A stretch of 64,000 nucleotides of DNA from G963675935 sp963719005. GTDB taxonomy: Bacteria > Planctomycetota > Planctomycetia > Pirellulales > Thermoguttaceae. Each line of letters begins with the position of its first letter. Within the stretch, counting starts at the first letter, position 1. The stretch lies in assembly GCA_963719005.1 (NCBI GenBank), contig CAVRAR010000001.1, forward strand, positions 186,001-250,000. Reading direction: 5' to 3'. The translations under genes were made by a program, and so were the position numbers. Below are positions 24,501 through 32,651 of the stretch, one piece after another. The notes under the pieces are model-generated. The model had not been told where the DNA came from, did no database searches, and was given only the letters and a program-made list of their open reading frames with translations.

Positions 24501-26183
24501 ATGAGCGATCTTCCACCCAGCGACCTGATCCTGCCGCGAAAGTTCCTCCGCATGTGCCGCCGGCGAATGCGCCATCCGAAGGTCGCCGATTCGACCGGCG
24601 TGGAACTTACCGGCGCAGGCTTGCTGATGCGAACCCTGATTCTCCGCCGGCTGCTCCGCCGCGAGGTCTTGGCTCCCGATGAGCAAAACGTGGGCTTGCT
24701 CTTGCCGCCGTCCGTCGCAGGGCTGGTGGCCAACGCCGCCCTGGGCATCGATTGCCGCGTCGCCGTCAACCTGAACTACACAATGACTTCGGAGGTCACC
24801 AACGATTGCATCGCCCAGTGCGGCATTCGTCACGTGCTGACCAGCCGCCGCATGATCGAACGCTTCAATCTGAAGCTCAACGCCGAACTCGTCTATCTGG
24901 AAGACTTCAAGGACAAAACCACCCGGGCCGACAAGCTCGCCGCCGCCGCGGCCACATGGCTGATGCCCGTCGGCTGGCTGGAGCGACGGCTCGGACTGAC
25001 GAAGCTGCAGGAGGACGATCTGCTGACGATCATCTTCACCTCCGGCTCAACGGGCCGCCCGAAGGGGGTAATGCTCACGCATCGCAACGTCGGCTCCAAT
25101 ATCTGGGCGGTCGATCAGATCCTTCGCCTCGCCGATGACGACGTGTTGCTCGGCATTCTGCCGATCTTCCACTCGTTCGGCTACACGACCGCGATGTGGA
25201 CGGTGCTGACGCTGGCCCCCAAGGGCATCTACCACTATAGTCCCTTGGAAGCCCGCGAGGTCGGCAAGCTCTGCCGCCGGCACGGTGCGACGATCATGAT
25301 CGCCACGCCCACGTTTCTGCGGGCGTACTTGCGGCGGTGCGAGCCCGAGGATTTTGCCCGGCTCGACGTGGTCTTCACCGGCGCCGAGCGGCTCTCGTCC
25401 GAAGTGGCCGCGGCCTTCGAGCAGCGCTTCGGCGTGCGGCCGGTCGAGGGCTATGGCGCAACGGAGCTTTCTCCCGTCGTCTCCGCGAACCTGCCGCCAA
25501 GCCGGGCTGCAAGCCGCGAGCATCAAGGCGTGAAGGAAGGCACCGTCGGCCTGCCCTTGCCGGGCGTCTCGGTCAAGGTCGTCGATCTCGAAACCGGCAA
25601 AGACCTCGGCCCCAACAAGTCGGGCATGCTGCTGGTCGCCGGCCCCAACGTCATGAAAGGCTACTACGCCCGCCCCGATCTCACCGCCGAAGTCATTCAC
25701 GAAACGGGAAAAGGGGACAGTCCCCATTTGCCGGAACGGCCCGAAGGGTGCTTCGCACAAATGGGGACTGTCCCCTTTTCCCGTTGGTACGTCACCGGCG
25801 ACGTGGCCGTGATCGACGACGACGGCTTCATTACGATTACCGGCCGCATCAGCCGCTTCTCGAAGCTCGCCGGCGAAATGGTGCCGCACATCCGCGTCGA
25901 AGAGGCCATCGGTCAGACGCTCGGACTTGACGAAGACGATCTGAAACTCGTGGTCACGTCGGTCCCGGATGTGAAAAAGGGGGAGCGGCTGGTCGTGCTT
26001 TACACCGAGCTCGTGCAAACGCCCGAAGAAATCTGCCGCTCGCTCGCCGCCGGAGGTCTGCCGCCGCTCTGGATTCCCTCGCCCGACAGTTTCCGCCGCG
26101 TGCCGGCCATTCCCGTCCTCGGCACCGGCAAGCTCGATCTCAAGCGAGTCAAGGACCTGGCAACGGCTGAATTTGTGCGATAA
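24501..26183 (+). CDS. AMP-forming acyl-ACP/acyl-CoA synthetase, with in-frame repeat insertion
   Basis: The product has 560 residues from ATG 24501 (MSDLPPSDLILPRKFLRMCR). The AMP-binding signature IIFTSGSTGRPKGVMLTH lies near residue 175. The A5 region VEGYGATELSPVVSANLPPS is clear, as is WYVTGDVAVIDDDGFITITG (A7-A8). The catalytic Lys region GTGKLDLKRVKDLA is near the C-terminus. It corresponds to the synthetase half of Aas, which loads a fatty acid for the acyltransferase encoded just upstream. About 26 residues before WYVTGD are encoded by a palindromic element (25705-25783). Family members lack this segment and the frame is intact through it. Confidence 0.93.
   Translation: MSDLPPSDLILPRKFLRMCRRRMRHPKVADSTGVELTGAGLLMRTLILRRLLRREVLAPDEQNVGLLLPPSVAGLVANAALGIDCRVAVNLNYTMTSEVTNDCIAQCGIRHVLTSRRMIERFNLKLNAELVYLEDFKDKTTRADKLAAAAATWLMPVGWLERRLGLTKLQEDDLLTIIFTSGSTGRPKGVMLTHRNVGSNIWAVDQILRLADDDVLLGILPIFHSFGYTTAMWTVLTLAPKGIYHYSPLEAREVGKLCRRHGATIMIATPTFLRAYLRRCEPEDFARLDVVFTGAERLSSEVAAAFEQRFGVRPVEGYGATELSPVVSANLPPSRAASREHQGVKEGTVGLPLPGVSVKVVDLETGKDLGPNKSGMLLVAGPNVMKGYYARPDLTAEVIHETGKGDSPHLPERPEGCFAQMGTVPFSRWYVTGDVAVIDDDGFITITGRISRFSKLAGEMVPHIRVEEAIGQTLGLDEDDLKLVVTSVPDVKKGERLVVLYTELVQTPEEICRSLAAGGLPPLWIPSPDSFRRVPAIPVLGTGKLDLKRVKDLATAEFVR
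25705..25783. repeat. Palindromic element inside the acyl synthetase gene
   Basis: Perfect 26-bp arms, 25705-25730 and 25758-25783, flank a 27-base spacer. The core ggggacagtcccc relates it to the copies at 2774 and 21144. It encodes GKGDSPHLPERPEG and GTVPFSR in the host frame. Confidence 0.92.
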
Positions 26184-26436
26184 TGCCGCCTGGGTGAGAA
26201 AAAGGGGCACGCGGGAAGAGCGAGTAAGCCCAATTTCGGAAATCGTACCAATCAATTGGACTTATCCCCTTTTTTCTCGGCCGCTCACCCGTATTATTGG
26301 GCCGCGTTCACCTTGACGGAAGAGTGAATCCCCTTGCAGCGAGAAGTACCACGTTGCGGGAGAACCGATAGGGTAGGTACACAAACAGGCCGTCTCGATA
26401 CAAAACGCCTGTTCGCTGCGACACGAGGAATTGTCG
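26184..26436. other. Intergenic stretch with imperfect inverted repeat
   Basis: 'gggtgagaaaaaggggc' at about 26192-26208 pairs imperfectly with 'ccccttttttctcggccgct' and 'cacccg' at about 26266-26290. Together they may end the synthetase transcript. No gene is seen. Confidence 0.4.
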
Positions 26437-27402
26437 CTAAGGCAAGACCTGCCGCGGGGGTTGAGCCGGTTTGTTCGGCTTCATCTTCGGCTGTTCCGAA
26501 ACGGCGAGACGCTTGACAGTGAGTCTGGCCATGTCAGGCTGTTTCTGCCCGTTGGTCGTGCGACCGGTGGATTCGAGCGTTAGCGTGTCCGCCTCGACAT
26601 GCACCAGCGTTTGCGTTGCGGAAACGTCGCTGCCATCCGCCAAGACGCCTCTGTACTTGATGGTCCAACCAAGCGCATTACGAGTCCACTCGCTCTCGCC
26701 AAACCCGCCGTCCGACTCGAAAATCCAAGAGCGGATTCGATGACCGCGAGGATCCCAGCCGATCACTTCCGTTCCGCCGGCAACACCGTCTTTCCTTCGG
26801 ATCGTGAATTTCCGAATCAGGTAACTGCCGTTGGCCGTCCAGTCACAAGTACTATGCACCGAGACCGCGGATGAACTATTCGCCTCCGAGGCCCAGTCGC
26901 CAACCATCCATCCCAACTCCTTGAGACGGCCATAGTGCGAAGGAGCGGCGCCCACGGCTTCATGTATATTATCGATCAGCCAGCGGCCGTCGCGCAAGAC
27001 GAGAAGGATCGTCGAACGCGGCTCTCCGGCCAAGTCCTCGGGGGGCGGGGTCATCGCGGCGATTGCCTCGACCGACGCGACATCGGCCGTCACAAGACGC
27101 ACGTTAACGACGCCGAGCCGCAGTTTGCAGTGCCTGTGCGCCGTGAAGAACTCTCGAAAGGCGGCTTCGATGTTCTTGCTGCCGGCGATGCGTTCGCCGC
27201 TCGGCCCCACGAAATCGCCGTCCGTCATCCACAAGGCAGCCAAGCCTTTGGCGTCGCCGCGATTAAACCGCTCTTCCAAGGCCGCAATCGTCTTGTGAAT
27301 GGCCGCCGTCTGAGATTTGCCGGCGGTCTGTTCGGCCGACGAAACCGCGGATGCGATTGCCAAGACAACCGTAAAGAGCGAAGCTGCTGCGAGGCGTTGC
27401 AC
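26437..27402 (-). CDS. Exported SgcJ/EcaC-like (SnoaL-superfamily) protein
   Basis: The GTG at 27402 behind GGAG gives a clean signal peptide (VQRLAAASLFTVVLAIASAV, cut after SSA) and a 321-residue protein. Longer forms from ATG 27468 or 27531 are possible but add a non-signal N-terminus. Residues about 30-150 match the DUF4440/SgcJ fold: IHKTIAALEERFNRGDAKGL, ALWMTDGDFVGPSGERIAGS, and RDGRWLIDNIHEAV. The second half (LKELGWMVGDWASEA to the end) is a repeated beta domain often fused to this fold in Planctomycetes. The ligand or reaction is unknown. Confidence 0.8.
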   Translation of the reverse strand: MQRLAAASLFTVVLAIASAVSSAEQTAGKSQTAAIHKTIAALEERFNRGDAKGLAALWMTDGDFVGPSGERIAGSKNIEAAFREFFTAHRHCKLRLGVVNVRLVTADVASVEAIAAMTPPPEDLAGEPRSTILLVLRDGRWLIDNIHEAVGAAPSHYGRLKELGWMVGDWASEANSSSAVSVHSTCDWTANGSYLIRKFTIRRKDGVAGGTEVIGWDPRGHRIRSWIFESDGGFGESEWTRNALGWTIKYRGVLADGSDVSATQTLVHVEADTLTLESTGRTTNGQKQPDMARLTVKRLAVSEQPKMKPNKPAQPPRQVLP

Positions 27403-27643
27403 GAGATGCTCTCCTACACAAAGCGTTGCAATGATGAAACCCGCGGGGACCGACAGTTGTTTAATCATAGCTTGAGGCTCCAGCGTCGGCTTCCCCCTCA
27501 TATAGTGGAGCGGCGTATATGTCCTTGCCATCCTAAGAGGCGCAACCTAAACTTCTTTACGCCTCCGCGCGGAGCCGAAAGCCCGTGCGGCAGACCGTCA
27601 AACTCGACTTGAGACCGCTTTCACGCGGACAAGGAGTGGAAAA

Positions 27644-28363
27644 ATGCGACGCACCGCTCTAATCGCTGTTATTTTCGCAGTATGTATCGGAATGTCCGCC
27701 GCGACGGTTTCGGTGCAGATGTTTCCCCGATCTCGCTATAATCGCAGCTCTTACGACGGCTATGACGACGGTGCGTTGGCGGCAGCCGCTGCTCTCAACA
27801 GTGCCGACAACGCCGAGCGCAACGCGTCCCAATCGTATCAGGCATGGAGCCAGCAGGCCGCATCGTCGCAAATGTCGGGCGTGGAGAGCGGCATTCAGAG
27901 CGCGATGAACGCGGGCGACCAACAGTACGCTCAGAATCTCCACAATCGACAGCAGGCCGGCCGCGATTGGTGGTTCCAAGTCGAGCGGCAGCAGGTGGCG
28001 CAGCGGCGGGCCCAGGCGTCGCGATATGCGGCCATGACGGCCGGCTTCGAGTCGGCGCCGGCGGCCAACGGGCCCAAGGCCAACACCGACATCATCAAGT
28101 GGCTCCCCTTGTTGCAGGCCCCGCAATTCGCCGCGCAGCGAACACTGATTGAAGCTCCCTATCGCCGCAATTCAAAGGGCTTAAGCACTCCTACGGTCGA
28201 CGACTATCGAAACATGATCAAGGCTGCCGAGCAAATGAAAGCGATTCTGAAAGGGATGACGGCCGAGATCACGGCGGAAGAATATTTCGACAGCGAGGAT
28301 TTTCTCAACAGACTGGCCGCCGAGGCCCGCGAGCGACTGGAGCAAGCGGCTGCGAAGAAGTAG
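27644..28363 (+). CDS. Secreted protein of unrecognised planctomycete-type family, member A
   Basis: The product has 239 residues with a signal peptide (RRTALIAVIFAVCIGMSAAT). An Ala/Gln/Ser-rich helical middle (residues about 40-135) follows. The C-terminal module begins IIKWLPLLQAPQFAAQRTLI and ends YFDSEDFLNRLAAEARERLE. This module aligns by eye with the end of the 30151-30866 product, spaced 'W..LLQ...F...R..+' then 'Y....FL..+'. No catalytic motif is seen. The gene converges with the outer membrane protein gene at 28410. Confidence 0.75.
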   Translation: MRRTALIAVIFAVCIGMSAATVSVQMFPRSRYNRSSYDGYDDGALAAAAALNSADNAERNASQSYQAWSQQAASSQMSGVESGIQSAMNAGDQQYAQNLHNRQQAGRDWWFQVERQQVAQRRAQASRYAAMTAGFESAPAANGPKANTDIIKWLPLLQAPQFAAQRTLIEAPYRRNSKGLSTPTVDDYRNMIKAAEQMKAILKGMTAEITAEEYFDSEDFLNRLAAEARERLEQAAAKK

Positions 28364-28409
28364 CTTGCCTTTGCATCGGCGGCATCGCGAAAGTCGGCGG
28401 CCCGTCGTA

Positions 28410-29652
28410 TCACTCTGGCTGCTTGGAACGATCGCCATACCGCCAAGTGAGTCCCATGCCGAGGTAATACATGGCCAACGAAGTCTGCGAGGCCCCGAAG
28501 TCCTCGTGAGCGTTAACGAGCGCCTCCGACGAACAGGTCCAGATCCATGGTCGGGATCAAGAAACCTTGCCGGCCAATGCCCGCCGTGATGCGGTGCTGG
28601 CTGATCGCGGCGGTGCTTGACGCCTGGAACAGTTGAACCGCATCCTGGCCGACGGGGAATCCATCGAGATTACTGCCCACCGAGTGGTTTATCGGATCGG
28701 TGTTGTAGGAGTAGCCGAGGCGGTACTTGAGTTTGCCCCGAGTGAGTTGTGCACCGAGGGCGAAGGCCCATTGGTTGACAAAGACGTCTTCCCAGAGGGG
28801 TGCATTGTCCCAGAGCTTATAGTAGACGTCGGCGGCAAGCAGCAGGCGGCCGCCCATCAGGCTGTGATTGGCCCAGCCCAGCCCGACGGTTTCGGGCTGA
28901 GATACGGAAAGGTCGTTGTAGGTGCTGCCAAAGCGGACAGCGTTGGGATAGGTGAAGTCCATCCTGGTTTGATAGAACACACCGACGGTATTGCAAGGAT
29001 TCAAGGCATAGTCGAGCCCGAATGTGCCTCGCAGACCGTAGGCGTTTACCATGGCACTGCTGGCCAAGGGGCCGGTGAAGCCGAGTTGCTCGAAGCCCGT
29101 GCCGAGCGTCAGTGCGGCGCCTACCGAGAGCTTCTCGCTCAGTTCGACGCCCACCGCGGCGTTGATTCCAAGAACCATGTACTCGCTGCTGACATTGTTG
29201 AGGAAACTGCCGTTCGGCGCCAGGTCGCGGTACTCCGCCCCCAAGCCACTCAAGCCGCCGAGTCCCAGTCCGAAAGCTCCCGGCACGCCTGCCGCGCGAA
29301 GGTCTTGGATCACACCGACTTCCGGAACGGCAAACCCTTGCGTTCGCGACGTGACGCTAAAGGGGACTCCGTTGTTGAGGGAACCGTTGTTTGTGACGGT
29401 CGGATAGCCCTCGACCCAGCCGCCTCCGAGCGTGAATTGAGTCCCGTGGAATTGCGTGAGGGTGGCCGGATTGCCAAAGATCGCCGCGGGAACATCCTGC
29501 GGCTGGGCAAGACTGACGCCTGCCATGCCGCCGGCCGCCGGCGTCAGCACGTTTTGCGTGTCGGTTCCATACCCTTGTCCACACACTTGCCGTTGGTATG
29601 TTCCCAAAATGAGCCCCAGAACAACGGTCGTGAGACAGAATGTGTTCTTCAT
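28410..29652 (-). CDS. OMPP1/FadL/TodX-type outer membrane transport protein, frameshifted near the end
   Basis: The start MKNTFCLTTVVLGLILGTYQ is a signal peptide behind GGAGG. The early motif NVLTPAAGGMAGVSLAQPQD with IFGNPATLTQF is the N-terminal hatch of FadL/OMPP1 proteins (NPA motif). Beta-strand pairs follow (GAALTLGTGFEQLG, KLKYRLGYSYNTDPINH). One base too many near 28525-28532 closes the frame at 28513. Restored, it continues ALVNAHEDFGASQTSLAMYY to TGA 28410-28412, about 413 residues. The family imports hydrophobic compounds such as long-chain fatty acids or aromatics. Confidence 0.87.
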
Positions 29653-30150
29653 GACACTTAACCTCCAAGGCAATAAAGCGAACATAAAACCGATTGCCGA
29701 TCGACCGGTATCGAGATCAACACCGTGGTGAGAGCGGCCAAAGCAGCGTAATCGCAACTCTGCAACCGGAGGAAGGTCGTGGGCAGAGGTGCATTTCTTC
29801 CCAATAGTCCGACAACGATGATTTTATCGGGCTTCCCCCACGGTTGAGTCGGACTGATTGTGCGGGGAAGTCGGCGTTTGCCGAGAATCCGGGCTGCGTA
29901 TTCGGCAAATCCGATCGACCTTCACAGATATGCCTTTGACTTGGCGGAATTGTGTTTCACGGTAGGCCCAATATCATTTCCTCTTCTCAGCCTTAGTCCC
30001 CAGGGGGGGTTGCCTCGGGGGCATACGATTGGCGTTGAGTGTACGCATTTCCTTATTGCTCCGTAGACCCTGCGCCCATGCGAGTGGTCGATTGCCGCTG
30101 CCGTGCGATCACGGCCTGCTGAGTCGCCATTCTCTCAGGAGGTTACTTGT
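29653..30150. other. Intergenic region between divergent genes
   Basis: This must hold the promoters of the outer membrane protein gene and of the secreted-protein gene at 30151. AGGAGG at 30137-30142 is the ribosome binding site of the latter. A run 'cccccaggggggg'-like hairpin occurs near 29998-30008. No gene was seen. Confidence 0.4.
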
Positions 30151-30866
30151 ATGAATCGAACGTGGATGCTTCTGGCCGTCTCGATTTTCCCGCTTGTGGT
30201 GTTGGCGCAGACCGGTTCTCAGGGCACGTCCCAGTTGAGTGGCGGTGCGCCCTATCAGCCCGCCGTACCTGCGCCTGCGGCCGTCAGTTCCTATGGTGGT
30301 GGCTGGTCTGGCTACACAGGGGGGGAGCCGTCGCCGGGTCGGCCATGAACGGCATGGCCAGCGTGATTAGCGCCCAAGGCGAACGCAACCTGTCCAACTC
30401 GGCAGCCGCCGTCAACATGACTCAGGCCCAAAAGAACGAAATCGAGAACCGGCAACTGGCGACCAACACCTACTTTGACATGCGCCGGGGCAATCAACAG
30501 CAGGCGGCCGCCGCGCGGGGCCCCGCTCCCACGATGGAACAACTCGCCAGGATCGCCAAGGCCGGAGCGCCAAAACCGCTAAGTCCGAACCAAATGGACA
30601 GCGTCAGCGGCCAACTCAGGTGGCCAAATGCTCTTCAGCAGCCCTGTTTCGAGTCTGGACGCAACGACCTCGACCAACTGCTTGCCCTATATGCCAGATA
30701 CGACGGCCTCGGTTACTCCGACCAAACGAAAGTCCGCGAGACCGTCCATGACATGTATGACGAGTTGAAGTCGCAAATCGATCAGATCCCGCCGCAGGAT
30801 TACATTACGTGCAAGCGGTTCCTTCGGAGCGTGAATTACGCGGCAACCGGAACGGAAATGCAATAG
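30151..30866 (+). CDS. Secreted protein of the same unrecognised family, member B, frameshifted
   Basis: It starts MNRTWMLLAVSIFPLVVLAQ (signal peptide) after AGGAGG. The reading frame breaks at a run of seven G at 30319-30325; adding one G joins it to GAVAGSAMNGMASVISAQGE and gives about 238 residues. A Gln/Asn/Ala-rich helical middle (NMTQAQKNEIENRQLATNTY) is followed by the C-terminal module LRWPNALQQPCFESGRNDLD to CKRFLRSVNYAATG. This module resembles that of the 27644-28363 product. The HEAT-repeat gene follows 25 bp later in the same direction. The break is in a homopolymer, so a sequencing error is likely. Confidence 0.75.
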
Positions 30867-30891
30867 CAATCTCTACAACAGGAGCCTACGG

Positions 30892-32532
30892 ATGAAATCG
30901 AAATGGCTGTTTTTGGCGGGAATCGCATGGGGCTGCCTGATGTTGGGTGCAGCGGTCGCGTGCGCGGGTGAAGATTCGATCCCGGCACTTATTGACGGTT
31001 TGACCTCAGCCGATAAGGCGGTGCAGTTGCGATCGATCGACGAACTCGGAGCACGGGGCAAAAAGGCTGCCGAGGCCGTTTCTCCGCTCACCGCACTGCT
31101 GAAGAATGATTCGGCCACGGTGAGAGCCCATGCGGCCCGCGCGCTGGGAGAGATCGGCGCTCCAGCGAAGCCGGCAGTTCCCGCCTTGGCGGAATTGCTG
31201 AAAGACCCGGACGAGACGGTCCGCCGCCAGATAGTCCATGCGGTGCTCCACATTCATCCAGGCCCGCAGGTCACTATTCCGCTGTGCGTCAAGTTGCTGC
31301 AAGACTCGGACCCGGGCGTGCGCGTGCGGGTCTTGAACGCGATTGCCGATGCGGGCGCCAAGGCCGTGCCGGGGCTAATTGAAGCGTTGAAAAACGATCG
31401 GGCAGCCTACTGGGCCTGCCTTGTGTTGCGGGAGATTGGACCGGCAGCCAAAGACGCCGTGCCGGCGCTTGCCGAGAAGCTAAAGGATCCGCGTCCCGAA
31501 ATCCGCCGCGAAGCGATCCTCGCCCTGGCGGCCATCGAAGAGGCGGCTCGCCCGGCAGTCCCGAAGATTGCCGCGGCCCTGAGCGACGAACAAACTCGCC
31601 AGGCGGCCACTTATGCGCTGGGTCGCATCGGCGAAATCCCGGCGGACGTCGAGGCCGCCATCCGCGCGAACGCCAACAGCGATGACAAGGTGCTGAGCAC
31701 GACCAGTTTGTGGGCTGTGGCTCGCGTCCATCCCGAAGACAAACAGATTCGTCGCGCGGCGACGAAGCGATTGATCGAGCGGTTGAAGGACCCGGATGAA
31801 TTCGTCCGCGCGGCGGCTGCGCATGCGTTGGCCGCATTGCCCCCTGCGCCGGAAATCACCGGCCCGATTTGGGAAAGGGACTTTCAGAATGCGGATGAGA
31901 CGACCGTTCGCAACGCGCTCAACGCTTTGGCGACGCTCGGACCGCCGGCAGTGCCGCGGTTGATCGACGCCTTGAAGTACGAGAAGCTTCGCATCAACGT
32001 GGTTTATGTGTTGGGGCAGATCGGCCCGGCCGCCGCGCCGGCCACGCCCGCCCTGGCGAAGCTGATTACCGACAAGGACGAGCGGGTAGCTCAGGAGGCA
32101 GCGTTGTCGCTGGCAAGAATCGGTCCCGCCGCTAAAGAGGCCGTCCCAACCCTAATTCAAGCGTTGCAGCGACCCAAGAACCAAAATGTCTACGCCATCG
32201 CCTATGCCTTGGGAAGCATTGGTTCGGACGCCGCCTCGGCCGAGCCGGTGTTGTCCGATTTGCTGAAGGGTTCCGACCGGAAGTTGGCCTTGGTGAGCGC
32301 TTGGGCGCTGGTTCAGATTCGCCCGGCCGACGAAGTGGCCGAGAAAACGGTTCCCGTCTTGACGGCTGGCCTCAGTGCGGATTTGCCGCTGGCTCGTCGT
32401 GGGGCGGCGGAAGCGCTCGGCCGCTTGGGGGCCTTGGCAAAAGATGCGCTTCCTGCCCTGCAAAAGGCCACAAACGACAAAGACGCGACAGTCCGCGAGG
32501 CAGTCGCGAAGGCCATACAGTCGATTCAATGA
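30892..32532 (+). CDS. Exported HEAT-repeat protein
   Basis: The product has 546 residues. The signal peptide is KSKWLFLAGIAWGCLMLG, cut near ACAGE. At least twelve HEAT/PBS-lyase-like repeats of 35-38 residues follow, with the pattern 'GPAAKDAVPALAEKLKDPRPEIRREAILALAAI' in variants (for example LGEIGAPAKPAVPALAELLK and LGQIGPAAAPATPALAKLIT). Such helical solenoids bind proteins and have no catalysis. It is transcribed with the secreted gene 25 bp upstream. Two sulfatases follow, but 119 bp separate them, so co-expression with those is open. Confidence 0.88.
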   Translation: MKSKWLFLAGIAWGCLMLGAAVACAGEDSIPALIDGLTSADKAVQLRSIDELGARGKKAAEAVSPLTALLKNDSATVRAHAARALGEIGAPAKPAVPALAELLKDPDETVRRQIVHAVLHIHPGPQVTIPLCVKLLQDSDPGVRVRVLNAIADAGAKAVPGLIEALKNDRAAYWACLVLREIGPAAKDAVPALAEKLKDPRPEIRREAILALAAIEEAARPAVPKIAAALSDEQTRQAATYALGRIGEIPADVEAAIRANANSDDKVLSTTSLWAVARVHPEDKQIRRAATKRLIERLKDPDEFVRAAAAHALAALPPAPEITGPIWERDFQNADETTVRNALNALATLGPPAVPRLIDALKYEKLRINVVYVLGQIGPAAAPATPALAKLITDKDERVAQEAALSLARIGPAAKEAVPTLIQALQRPKNQNVYAIAYALGSIGSDAASAEPVLSDLLKGSDRKLALVSAWALVQIRPADEVAEKTVPVLTAGLSADLPLARRGAAEALGRLGALAKDALPALQKATNDKDATVREAVAKAIQSIQ

Positions 32533-32651
32533 CGTCGGTTCGGATTTGGCGGCTTGAACACTGGACCATCTTGTAACATAACGCCCCAAGCCCCGATCAG
32601 GGTCGCGCTGATGCTCCCTACAAACCGAGAGGCAGTGAAGGAGTTCACTCT

